NCBI GenBank assembly: GCA_013115145.1
Contig: JAAPAO010000591.1
Coordinates: 1 to 21,664, forward strand
From: Perkinsus chesapeaki
Taxonomy: Eukaryota; Perkinsozoa; Perkinsida; Perkinsidae
Direction: 5' to 3'
Length of the DNA stretch: 21,664 nt
Position 1 is the stretch's first letter. Every line of letters starts with the position of its first letter. Below the pieces are notes generated by a model. That model was not told the DNA's origin, made no database searches, and saw nothing but the letters and a program-made list of their open reading frames with translations. The position numbers and the translations under genes are program-made. This document shows positions 12,001 through 21,291 of this stretch, in pieces.

Positions 12001-12349
12001 TTGGAGGCATCGGGTAGCCCGGCTACAGATAACTAAACAGTTAGAAGGCACAGGTTCAAGGATATCTATCGGGCACTAGGGGAACACATTAACATCCCTA
12101 TGTCAGGGTGCTCGAGTGTAGCCTGTATTATCATAGGCGGAGGATGATGTTACACAAGTAGTAACCGTTGTGGGCAGGATCGGGTCAGTATTTTTTCGTT
12201 ACCCAAATGAGAATTCGGTCAGAGATCAGTCGGCCCAGCACTGTAGTGACCACAGTGTAGTTTATGCGTACCTCACGAACCAGTAACCGGCTGTTGTTTC
12301 TGATGTTCCGGGCGAAGGCAGCATAGGGGCTACCCGAAAACCGAAACAT
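9099..12349 (-). CDS. Trp/Arg-rich protein of unknown function, 15 exons, 614 aa
   Basis: Fifteen exons fit without a phase error: 12349-12203, 11990-11814, 11771-11695, 11653-11555, 11506-11405, 11360-11204, 11154-11028, 10634-10465, 10415-10154, 10085-10033, 9910-9848, 9804-9713, 9668-9587, 9374-9255 and 9215-9099. Ten introns are 39-68 nt; the others are 122, 212, 212 and 393 nt. Residues about 50-290 are helical and full of Trp and Arg (LTLWQKQWLR, VRLWWRVFVIG, FLRPLWKKRRK, LLWNTRRLQRLWRQFH), resembling the spacing of IQ-type calmodulin-binding or cytoskeletal repeats, though no exact IQ motif is clear. Residues about 290-440 are a basic, Ser-rich, probably disordered part (GRKSMRKSVRHVASSPTLRK). 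Then come an acidic-helical part (LDFTAASLMEFIRQNHELYG) and a C-terminal coiled-coil-like helix (DLWRQALEQEAAAMEVAKAM). No family recognised. A role in the flagellar or cortical cytoskeleton is conjecture. The start is the first ATG of the open first exon. Confidence 0.75.
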
Positions 12350-12400
12350 ATAGAAAATGGAAGCATCTGAGCATTTATTGAGTATTATAAATCTTTAGAA

Positions 12401-12513
12401 GGTGCCAAATTTAACTATGAAGCGAAAAGCGGTCGACTGCGATAGCTGTACCGAGTCGCTCACTTCGGTATTGTTATCCCGTGAACGTGCGCACCATAGT
12501 TAAATTTGGCACC
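12401..12513. repeat. 19-bp perfect inverted repeat around a stop codon
   Basis: GGTGCCAAATTTAACTATG at 12401-12419 is repeated exactly in inverted orientation at 12495-12513, with 75 nt between. On the minus strand the right arm encodes part of the C-terminus of the neighbouring protein and the left arm lies about 40 nt past its stop. Inside is a second hairpin, TACCGA / TCGGTA, supported by GATA / TATC, whose 10-nt loop contains the TGA stop (12460-12462). No target-site duplication flanks the arms, so a mobile element is not supported. Confidence 0.85.
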
Positions 12514-13758
12514 TATATTGCGCCCGCTCCAGCACTGCCTCAAACGCCTCCACAACTCCAACCGCGGCGGCATATTGGCGATGGCGCTGAAGATGAAGGA
12601 GCAGGCGGCGGAGCGGAGCCATCTAGTAAAGTGCCGCCAAGACGGTAGTAGGTCACTTGGCGATACCCTTCGGTGTCAGTACTATTCGTTATTCGACACG
12701 ACTCGGTGCACGATGCCTCTTCGATGGCAGTGTCCAAGAACGCCGATAGCATCCAATGCAGGGCATATGTACACAAGAAAGGCCGATGGGAGGCTCAGGT
12801 CCATTCAAAACCACCATCCTCGTCCTTTCGGGTTTCCCAAATTGGGCCCTCGAAGCAGGGCCTCCGAGCTCTACCTGCTCAGACTCGGCACACAACTTCA
12901 CCGCTTCAGCACATACGCTATTTGCTGAAGCAGCGTTATCTTTGAAATAGCCCATCGTGTAACTTCGGACACACTTTCCTTGAAAATGTGCCTTTCTATC
13001 ATTCATTTTTCTACTACTTTATCCATATGATAGCCTATCAAACAAGTTGAGCCTGTTCACACGCACTGAGACACTGAGTGTCAGGCTCTAGGCCCAAATC
13101 GATCCGACCAATCAGCCACATATGACGAGACATGGCATGCTAACAACTTGCTGCTATGAAATACGAAGTAGTTGGCGCCCGCGGATGGGTGTTAAATTCC
13201 CGCTATTGGAGGAACAGTGATAGGTATTAAATGGTATAATGGCCGAGCCATTATAACCTGATAGATAGCGGCGTAGTTCTCGAAGCGAGAAACCTCAATA
13301 ACACAGGCCAAAGCAACCTTATGTTTAGAATTTCACAAAAAAAACTGTGAAAAATCTGACTACCCCATTTTATCGCGTCGGGCTGTAGACTCCCGTCACC
13401 TCAAACCGCATCCCAAGCCACGTATTTCGTAAGAACGACGTGTGCAGGAATTTGCTTCCCGAAGGTCAATATTTGCCACGTCGAAGATTCTTACCAACAC
13501 TAGCAAAAGATTGTGCTCTCATCAACATGGTAGAGGCACCAGATGTCCGAGCCCGCTCTTCTAGGTTCACAGTTGCACTCCTGTTCATATGCCCTGTACC
13601 ACTCCTCGCCATCGGTTCATACCTGACAAGTGGACAAGCTCAATTTCATACCGTATCTTGCCCTACAATATATCCTCATCATCGATCACGATGTTCCCCA
13701 GCGTTCTGTGACGCCTAAGAAAGGCTTCTCCTATACGCCTCTCCCTGTCATCGGCCAT
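12460..13758 (-). CDS. unknown protein gene, ends resolved, middle uncertain
   Basis: The first exons are clear: 13758-13667, 13622-13495, 13454-13400 and 13317-13258, with introns of 44, 40 and 82 nt and matching phases. They start MADDRERRIGEAFLRRHRTL, pass through a Ser/Thr-rich part (MNRSATVNLEERARTSG) and reach a hydrophobic-basic helix, LRLLWPVLLRFLASR. The last two exons are also clear: one ending at 12667 (...SAFLDTAIEEASCTESC...) and 12622-12460, joined across a 44-nt intron in phase 2 and ending in YGAHVHGITIPK. Between 13257 and about 12780 several frames look coding and I could not choose. The two halves could be two genes. The Trp/Arg-rich end (LELWRRLRQCW) resembles the style of the 614-residue protein next door, so they may be related; no family is recognised. 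The stop codon lies in the hairpin at 12401-12513. Confidence 0.55.
13233..13258. other. hairpin at a 5' splice site
   Basis: GGTATAATGGC and GCCATTATAACC face each other across 3 nt, pairing over 11 bp with one bulged base. On the minus strand the hairpin begins exactly at the exon end at 13258 and contains the GT donor of the following intron. Confidence 0.5.
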
Positions 13759-14011
13759 GCATTGAACCTACACAGAGATGATGCCTCTGGTGATAACATT
13801 TCAAAAACCACAACCTTACTTGGCGAATCTTATGGTCTGGAACCGAGGTGGAGAGTTGGGACTGAAAAGTGATAACTGGCAGCGATCGGGAGAACTGTTA
13901 CTTATAGTGGTGATCTACTATTATCATTACTCATAAGCCTTCACGTGGTTGATGACGAGTAGGCATTATTACCGCCACCAGAGGCTGTGGTAAGCCACAG
14001 CAACAACAACA
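13759..14011. other. intergenic, no gene seen
   Basis: Upstream flank of the minus-strand gene starting at 13758, probably its promoter. No convincing reading frame or RNA gene is visible. With the duplication that follows, the gene-free stretch reaches 14249. Confidence 0.4.
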
Positions 14012-14244
14012 GTTACAATGCTGAACTATTCCATGCCACTATTATTCAAAATTAACAGGAGAGCATTGTCACTCACGCAGCACACTTCCTATACTTATAT
14101 AACTACTGTACCCCTGTATGAGTTATATATGTTAGTATAAAGTTATGATACTAAACTATTACATGTCACTTGAAATTAAACAGGAGAGCATTCTTACAAG
14201 TATAGCACACTTCCTATAACTACCACCCTCCTGTATATTATATA
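14012..14244. repeat. diverged tandem duplication, about 130-bp period
   Basis: Two adjacent copies start with GTTACAATGCTGAACTATT (14012) and GTTATGATACTAAACTATT (14142). Both then share CAGGAGAGCATT and AGCACACTTCCTAT in the same order and end in a CCTGTAT-rich stretch. Small insertions and many substitutions separate them. The duplication sits in the 3' flank of the minus-strand gene ending at 14250 and shows no coding potential. Confidence 0.75.
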
Positions 14245-14249
14245 CACCT

Positions 14250-15844
14250 CTAAAGCCGCCGCCCTCTCCCCCTCGACCATCTTACCGTCCTTCTATTCCT
14301 TCCTATATAATCCACATTTGCCCCCAACGGTGCTGCTATCGTAACAGATTTCCTCAATGCCTTCCCCCTCGATGGCGCCATCATCACTTTACCAACTTCC
14401 TTATACCGATTGCTCGGCGTAGCCGGGGAGCCAGACAACCGAGCAGCAGCCGCGTCCAGCCGTCGTCTGATTGGGCTCCTCTTCATCCCATTTGAAATCC
14501 TATTATTCCAGTCATCCATAACTTCTTGCGCCGAAGAAGATCCGTTCAAGTTCAATCGCACCTGAAATTTTCTTAACAATTTGACTCTATAAATGTATCT
14601 CCTACACATTCCCTTTGCAGCGTTTTAATATCTACAAACCCTCCGCTCTGGGATGGTATACTCATGATCGTCGTCTCATTAAACATTTTATATCTTCGAT
14701 TAAGTTGAACCTACCGCACTACTAACCACCCGTGCCTCACGAACCCACTACTTTAGCAAGCACACGCATTTTAGGATTGCCCAAACGATCTATTTCCTTC
14801 TCTGAAACCTGAAAACATGAGTTGCTGCCAAAAATGGACAAGGAAGCAGCTTCAAAGGATTTAATACAGGAATAGTGATCTCCCTCCGTACTACTGGGCC
14901 GCAGAATGAGAGCGAAAATGCTTATAACTTCAGAGCCCTCCCGAATCAAAAACTTCGGGGGTTTTTATAATATAAAAAATCATCAAAAGTTATTAATAAT
15001 TTCCTTACAATCAACTGCCTTTCCATGACTTTTTACATCTCCCGAATACGTATACATTTTCCCCAAACTTCTAGGATATCCTCCACCCTAATCCCTACAG
15101 TTCTCCCCATCACTGTGACCGTCCTGCCCATATCAATCTCAAAATCGCTGCTACTTCGCCGCCTTTGAATCCTCTTAGGCTTTCGACGACGCTTCGGCGG
15201 TGATACCACCGACGAGGAGGATGTCGTCGGACGAGTAGTTGTGTGCAAGTTCGGCATGCCTGTCCCATCGCAGCTTCATCTCGACACTACTGTAGACAAT
15301 AATATTACTTCTACTGATGTTGTCCTCTTCAACGCCAACAGGCTTTCCTTTCTTTATTCGATCTATATCCCTGCCAGCTTGCACGAATCCAACCTATGAA
15401 CGACATCAATGTTAGCGGCGCCCAAGTTGGAGATGTCAAATAACTCAGCATTATGATAAGCTTATTATCGGTCTAGTGAACTCGTCAAATTCGCTCACAG
15501 GCGGAATTTCGTAGTCAAGTCAAGTTCCCATGATGAATTTCATATTCACCTCAGCAGATCATAAATGGACTTAAAATAGGCGTAGCTGACTCTACCAACG
15601 CAAAAACAAGTAAATGCTCAACACTTCGTATTGATTCTCGGTGATGGCGATGAAAATACCAACACCCTCAGCCCCTCGGAAAATCGCCTTTTTCCTGGAA
15701 CACGACAAAGAATAGGCTTCGACATAAGCCTCGTAGAACACTACGAAACCTTCATCACAACACTCCCGAAAAATAATGAAGAAGCTGCACTCCCAATATA
15801 AAATCAATGGAAACCGCAGGACGCAGCAGCATACTAATCTTCAT
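14250..15844 (-). CDS. unknown gene, partial exon model
   Basis: Five exons are supported. 15844-15759 starts MKISMLLRPAVSIDFILG and joins 15694-15596 (KKAIFRGAEGVGIFIAITE, then a hydrophobic YLFLR) in phase 2 over a 64-nt intron. 14808-14749 (SEKEIDRLGNPKMRVLAKV) joins 14561-14250 in phase 0 over 187 nt. The last exon encodes 103 residues, basic and Ser-rich (SPIRRRLDAAAARLSG, GKALRKSVTIAAPLG). In 15060-15290 a fifth coding stretch (SPPKRRRKPKRIQRRRSSS followed by IDMGRTVTV) is likely. Between 15595 and 14809 at least two frames look coding, so the connections are not settled and this could be two genes. The motif LRKSV is shared with the 614-residue protein (TLRKSVMVGI there, ALRKSVTIAA here), which may be chance. 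No family is recognised. Confidence 0.45.
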
Positions 15845-16131
15845 ATTATCAAAGTCTATCACGAACGAACGACAAGCTACCCTATATTTCTAGTTCGTCT
15901 CACTCTACTTAGATGAGGAGAAAACCCCCGACAGTAAAGGAACGTCCATGTGTACTAGTAAATAGAACCAACAACAACTCGCACATTTAAAATGCGGAAG
16001 GTTCGCATTCATCACAGCAGAGTCATTGAGGAAGAGCCGGAGATGTTAGAATAGAAAGGAATGCACTCGACCTCCCTCTTTGGTCTATTTCCTATCAAAA
16101 TTTATAATGTATCTCGGCCTAAAGAGCATTC

Positions 16132-16406
16132 CTAGATCCCCGACGAATGCATTTCTATCAGGCAGCTGCTGGAGGGAGCCCTGGTGCCCTTCATAACCTC
16201 GCAATCCACTTTGATTTCCCGATAGGTCCGCGGTGTGAAGGGTAAACGTTCTCTGCCATATGCCATCCTTGCCGGAGGGACACTCTTGATAGGTGGTAAG
16301 GTTGTCATCAAAAATAATGTACGCGCCAAAAGACGCTGAAACTGCTCAGAGATGTGGGGCTGCTGAAAACGCCATTGTCGAAAATAATAAGTTCGACAAA
16401 AATGCC
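16132..16406 (-). CDS. orphan reading frame, exon of unknown gene
   Basis: A frame of about 91 codons stays open from a possible acceptor (CTGAG) at 16407 to a stop at 16132. It encodes FRQWRFQQPHISEQFQRLL, then RMAYGRERLPFTPRTYREI and the end SSCLIEMHSSGI. It looks like protein, with purine-biased first codon positions, but no start codon was found and no family is recognised. A competing frame through the same DNA (GKDGIWQRTFTLHTADLSG) stays open to 16085, so the choice is not certain. The stretch 15845-16131 shows nothing else I can support. Confidence 0.35.
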
Positions 16407-16638
16407 CTCAGGTTACATAAGTATATTTGTAGTCATTTATTATAATAGTGACATTCGATGCTTAACTTGAAAATAGAACGATTATCGGCAATTTCGGCTG
16501 ATGGGACTGTTCCTCAGCACTTCAACGAAAACAACTATGGCTCAACAGCACACCAATCTTTTTTATTTTCCATTGTTTTGCACCTTCCTGTAACCAACGC
16601 ATTATATCATACTTAATAAGAAACTATTATATTAATAA

Positions 16639-18117
16639 TTACATAAATGGCAAACCCCCACCAAATGGTCCCCTACTGAACCCTCCTCTATTGCCACCGA
16701 AACCCTTGCCCGGTTGGGGTGGCCTACGGAACTGCGGCGGTACTTCATGATCGAAGTCAGGCTCCCCTAAAAATGATAGGAACTGACGGTATGGGAATAT
16801 CGGTCGACTCCCCTCCGCAACTGAGGCTATATAGCTGCGAGGATTCCTCACCCCTCGCCGACACATGCATGAAAAGTGAGCCCAACAATGACAAGTACTA
16901 TCTACTAATAATTCAACCGCACTGAGAATCGTTACTCTTCGGGCAATTAAGGCGCCACGACCATTCTCAGGTTCACGGATGAACCTCTTCTTTGGTTCTA
17001 TTCAGTAACTCGCCCCTCCCCTTTTACTTAGTACCATCAAATCCTGCCGGCCCCATAGGATCCCATCTCGGCTGCAGGCTGCCCGGTCCATTCGGTGGCA
17101 CTCCGCCGGTAAACAGAGGATCCCTTGGACCCACCAAAAGGCCACCAGCACCACCAGCACCAGTTGTTGGATCTCTAATAATGTTAGGTGGACCTCTGGG
17201 CAGGATATGGGGCTGAGGGAAAGTGATATTAAAAACTGGTTAAATATAATATTGGATTAAATATGATGTTATTAGATCATTTGGCAATAGACAATATATA
17301 ATAATATACATTATAATAATTATACTGACACCCACAAAGGTATGTTAAACAGACAGTTGCCGTTCTGCTCTTAACACGTATAAAAGACAAAGATTCTCCG
17401 GCAGAGAGTCTCCGCGTTTAACGTCCTTTTAACCAATGAATAAGTAATTCACGCTGGGGCGTATTATATCAATAATACCAACCCCTATCAGTTCGTTAAA
17501 ATACTACTTTATTATAATATACCCTACCATGAATCAACCGAATCATTATGGATATATCTAACTTCATCATTAAAGGTGTTTCCCATCACACTCTACATCC
17601 CCCAGCTCTGCACTACATTATTATCATCATCCCTATATATTATTTCCTCTCCATTAGCTTCCCTCTCTCCCTCGTCCTTCCTAGTCTCCATCGGCGGCAA
17701 TGGATCCAGCTTTGCCATCATGTCTGCAACTTTCTTTCGTATGCCATCCAACTTATTATTATCCAATCCTTCATCCACCTCCGTTCCGCTAGCAACTTCC
17801 TTATCCTCCCCTTTCACCGATTTGCACGCATGCACACCGATTTTTCCCGACCCAGTCGGCACCATTTTAACACTGATTTCTCTGCCATTCGCACCTAGCC
17901 GAAAGTATCGACTAGAGAACACTTGGATGCCTTCCCGAAGCCATTCCTTCGGCACTATCTTCATAACTATTCCACCAGAGCCGTCCCTATCGATAACAGG
18001 CTCTGCTGGACAGTACCCATTTTCCAGGATACATAAATGAACTGCTATCGCCGTCCGATTGATCTGGGGAATGTCGTCTGGCAACAGACTCAAACTTGGG
18101 GTTATTAAATCACTCAT
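16639..18117 (-). CDS. PSMF1: PI31-type proteasome regulator, 3 exons, 268 aa
   Basis: Exons 18117-17617, 17212-17035 and 16766-16639 are phase-consistent and give 268 residues, close to the 271 of human PI31. The N-terminal domain reads INRTAIAVHLCILENGYCPA, PKEWLREG, FSSRYFRLG and KIGVHACKSVKG, following the PI31 fold pattern. A Lys/Glu-rich linker follows, then the Gly/Pro tail: AGGLLVGPRDPLF, RWDPMGPAGFDGEPDFDHEV, PPQFRRPPQPGKGF. PI31 binds the 20S proteasome and affects its assembly, transport or activity (family knowledge). The end GGGLPFM differs from the hydrophobic-Tyr-X end of some relatives. Introns are 404 and 268 nt, both from the long class. The ATG at 18117 was preferred because the reading upstream has no ATG. 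Confidence 0.92.
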
Positions 18118-18295
18118 TAATATCAAATTAAACAAGTTTAACTAAAGCCAATATTATTATTAAAATCAATATTCTCAATTCATAAAACCAATCTTACGAA
18201 AGTGTCGGTATGAACAATGAAAAATATTTATTATAAGCTCAGAGAGTCGTCGAGGGACGCCCAGGATTCGTAATGGAGGGCCATTCCTTTCTACC

Positions 18296-18547
18296 CTAAC
18301 GACGTTTATTAGCATCATTCATCTGGCCACTAGTAAGATATTCCCGGCAAAGCCTTGTCATGAAACTCAACAAGGTGGTGATTCGAAACTGTTCGTCACC
18401 ATCCGCTATCAACACTCCTAAAAAGGTCATCGCATTAATAATGTCACTACTGCTTAGCGATCGGATACCTGATTAAGACAAGGTATTCATTTACAGCGCT
18501 GAAAATTCACCCATTATTACCGGCGCAATAAACGCTATGACGTACAT
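18296..18547 (-). CDS. small protein, 2 exons, 69 aa, unknown
   Basis: Exons 18547-18495 and 18452-18296 join in phase 2 across a 42-nt intron (GTAAAT...TAAG). The product starts MYVIAFIAPVIMGEFSA, a hydrophobic stretch that could be a membrane anchor or buried helix. It continues AMTFLGVLIADGDEQF, LLSFMTRLCREYL and ends NDANKRR. The frame stays open upstream of the ATG for about 17 codons, so the start could be earlier or another exon could precede it. No family is recognised. It ends 178 nt before the PI31 start on the same strand. Confidence 0.6.
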
Positions 18548-18881
18548 CAGATGATAATAATGCGCCAATTCAAAGGAAAAACAAAAAATATATAAAGTTT
18601 ATAAAAATCGCAGATCAATCTTATCTTATCAAAGATAAAATCGCAGTTTTAGAAATCCCAGCGCCACGCGTAAAGCGAGATGATCATAATTGTTCAAAAG
18701 AGAAAGCTGTATCGATATGACAAGCAATAGACTAGTTAAACAAAGATGAAAAAATAACATTAGTAACAATATTTACCATGTCACTTAACTCCATAAAGTA
18801 ACAGTAATACGACATATGAGTCAAACCATTTTATAAAGTACAGTGGGTAGAATATCCTATCTCCAAAAGAACAGTTCAAAA
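18548..18881. other. intergenic, AT-rich, 334 nt
   Basis: Between the 69-residue gene and the 3' end of the 153-residue gene. It is AT-rich, with a short TTATCTTATCAAAGATAA palindrome-like stretch near 18620-18640. A plus-strand frame of about 60 codons starting at 18843 overlaps the next gene's last exon and is taken as a shadow. No gene is supported here. Confidence 0.5.
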
Positions 18882-19623
18882 CTAATCCTTAATAACTTTC
18901 ATGAGCATTTCAAAGCTCCTAGAATGATATTGATAACAGTGCGGAGAAAAACCCACTTCAAGATCGTTGAGAGTTTCGGGAAGGGCCGCCCTAAGCATAA
19001 AGATCAGCCCTATATATATCATCACCAATAAAATATCATATAAAAATGAGCTCCCCAAATTTTCCTATTATTACTTCAATCCTTTCCCGGCCATCTGTTC
19101 CGTAACCTTCGATACAACATCCATCTCAGTTGCCGTTTGAGAAGTAGCGTAGATGGCTCTAATTATGTGGCGCGTGACTTTACATTATACTACTAACAAT
19201 ACTACCTTAATTTCTCGTACCAGTCCAAATCCGTCAAAGCAGTTTTCACATTCGCGTCCATCAGATTTCTGGCGTCCAATTTAATACGAATAAATTCATT
19301 CCTGAAAAGACATACTTGTAGACAGTGCACGGTCAACCTAAAGATACCATGGAAGAGCCTGGTACTTGTTCCCTATATACGACGCAGAAGTGTCGCACAT
19401 TTCGGGAATGTCTCTGACTACGTCCAGGGGTACCTGAAAGCGACCTCGAAAAACATCTTTAAAGATGCATTTACCTCGACCTCCCTCCTAGCTGCTCCGA
19501 CTGCAATTCTTTGTACTGCGCGTTTGCCGTATCTACAACGTATCTTAGGTCGAAGCTGGTAATTCGCATAATAGCTTACAAGAAAGATACGGATTGGCAC
19601 GTTTTGGGGATGAAGTTGAGCAT
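18882..19623 (-). CDS. unknown protein, 5 exons, 153 aa
   Basis: Exons 19623-19591, 19487-19348, 19301-19206, 19158-19075 and 18990-18882 all agree in phase; introns are 103, 46, 47, 48-class neighbours and 84 nt (46 and 47 nt being the typical size). The protein begins MLNFIPKTCQS and continues GKCIFKDVFRGRFQVPLDVV, YIGNKYQALPWNEFIRIKL, DLDWYEKLRAIYATSQTA and ends EMLMKVIKD. It is soluble-looking, mixed alpha-helical, without a signal peptide or membrane segment. No family is recognised; a small mitochondrial or complex-subunit protein would fit the size, but that is only a guess. The third intron carries the GCGCGTGA motif. The gene faces a divergent plus-strand gene across 755 nt. Confidence 0.72.
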
Positions 19624-20378
19624 CGAGAGGAGGGGAGCAAAAACAACTAGATGAAAATTCTGATGGAAAAACCGTAAAAACACTTAGTACCTAATCAACT
19701 ACTCATATACACAAAATGAGCGGTTTTTATCTAAAATTTCTTAATAAAATAATATTTAAAATATTTCCACGTATTCCTTGCCTCTTCAATATTTATTATT
19801 ATTAAACTGTTATGAAGCACACGGCAAAAATTTATTGCTTCTTCCTTGACCAGATAGATTTTTCAGCAGGCTCAGCAGTATTATTAATATATTAGGAGCA
19901 AACGATAATGATTAATAATACTATATATCCTTTTAGGCAGCCACCGTAAACTTTACGGCGTAAAGTCTATTAAAAACTAAGATTCCCAAAGTCAGGATAG
20001 GATACACCAACTTCAGTGAGCTAGGTAACGGTGCTCTATTGCTAATATAGTTATATATCTCTCAAATGTTAGGACAGATAAAGTGAAATGACTTTATAAT
20101 GAGGAGGAAGGAGATCAATGAAAAGATGATGCCCGAATATTATTGGGCGTGCGCTACTCTCGAAATGCGCGTGACGATAATTTTGTGGCGCGTGAAAGTA
20201 ACCATCATCTTCATTACGTGGATGGGTTGCGTCATTGTTGGTCAAGGATCGAATTTAAACTCCCTTTTTATTTAATATATCGAGAGGGAATAATCGCTGG
20301 ACTTAGGGAGGCTTTGAAGTTGACCTAAAAAATATCTTTGTCAGTTTTTGAAGCTTAAAAAATCCAAAAATATCTTTA
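19624..20378. promoter_or_regulatory. divergent promoter region, 755 nt
   Basis: The minus-strand gene starting at 19623 and the plus-strand gene starting at 20379 diverge from this interval, so it should hold both promoters. It is AT-rich. It contains overlapping CGTAAA palindromes (19944-19966) and two close GCGCGTGA motifs (20167-20174 and 20188-20195). A plus-strand frame at 20143-20328 is short and has no splice support. Confidence 0.55.
19944..19966. promoter_or_regulatory. three overlapping CGTAAA half-sites
   Basis: CCGTAAA-C-TTTACGG (19944-19958) and ACTTTACG-G-CGTAAAGT (19950-19966) are both perfect palindromes and overlap. The result is three half-sites in alternating orientation. 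This is the form of a dimeric protein binding site. It lies roughly 330 nt from one start and 410 nt from the other. Confidence 0.4.
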
Positions 20379-21291
20379 ATGATTGTCAATGTTATATCAC
20401 CAATAAAGCGTCCACCCGACGCCCCCAGTGACGACTACTCCTCAATAGGGACAGCGACACAACCCAACCAATCTACCACAGTACACAGAGAGCCATCTCC
20501 TGGTAATAATTTGTGGAAGGAGCGGTATGAAATTCTATGGGAAAATATCTATTGAAAATATTAAATTCACACTTACGTATTAGCAAGCTTATTGGCGCGT
20601 GACGCCCGAAATCCTCATACCGGTAAATAAGTAATTATTATAAGATGATCGCCTTACAGTTACATCACATTGTGAATGGTGACGGGCTACTAGTTAGGAA
20701 TAGTACTGAATCTTTACCCTTTTGTCGATCTCGTTCTTACCGTCGAACCCAGACGGGAGCGATTATAGAGTCGGGTGTATCTTGCATAAAATATACTATC
20801 AGTTTGTAATGTAAGATCAACGAAGTCGTTGTCGAAGTAGGAATCTGTTGGAAGTCTATTGTTGAATTTCGCTTGTTTCGAGTATGGTTGGTTTTTATAA
20901 TAATAAACTTTATATTATCATTCGACGTCGACATGTTCTATATATTTTTTAATATTTCATAATATTTTCAGATCCATTGTTGTCATCAAGAGCTCCTATA
21001 GTCATTTGTGGTGGAGGCCTGACCGACCTGGGCGGATTGATTCCTCTTTCTGGCGGCTCCTGCAGTCCAAATCATAATAGCCCTATCACATTATCGGGCG
21101 ATTATTTATCTCCGGGAATGGTAAGGTCATCCAATTAACCTATTATGAATCTTTTCTATCTTAAGATATCTCCGCATTGCCATGGTTTCTCGCAGCCGTC
21201 GACCTGCAGCAGTTCAGAAGCCTATAAAGGGATTTTGCTATTTTCACCGGACGCGCTGAGAAATGCCAGTCCTAGTAGGAAGGATAAGTAA
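20379..21291 (+). CDS. Ser/Pro-rich disordered protein, 4 exons, 165 aa
   Basis: This is the only well-supported plus-strand gene. Exons 20379-20524, 20698-20774, 20972-21120 and 21166-21291 are phase-consistent (166 codons including stop); introns are 173, 197 and 45 nt. The product begins MIVNVISPIKRPPDAPSDDY, passes FCRSRSYRRTQTGAIIESD, a Gly-rich patch (VICGGGLTDLGGLIPLSGG), and ends LLFSPDALRNASPSRKDK. Composition is Ser, Pro and Asn rich, with no membrane segment and no recognised domain; it is probably disordered. Several Ser-Pro pairs could be phosphorylation sites. The first ATG of the open first exon was used as start. A GCGCGTGA motif (20595-20602) lies in the first intron. Confidence 0.7.

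Noticed and set aside
12401-12513. MITE-type transposon from the inverted repeat
   Set aside because: No target-site duplication flanks the arms, and one arm is part of an open coding exon.
12600-12780. Kinase-like HRRGIVHR peptide in one minus-strand frame
   Set aside because: The catalytic Asp is absent, no other kinase motif is near, and the better-supported exon uses a different frame of the same DNA.
12506-12945. Plus-strand open frames of 90-140 codons
   Set aside because: They are antisense to minus-strand exons with consistent splice phases and have no recognisable domain.
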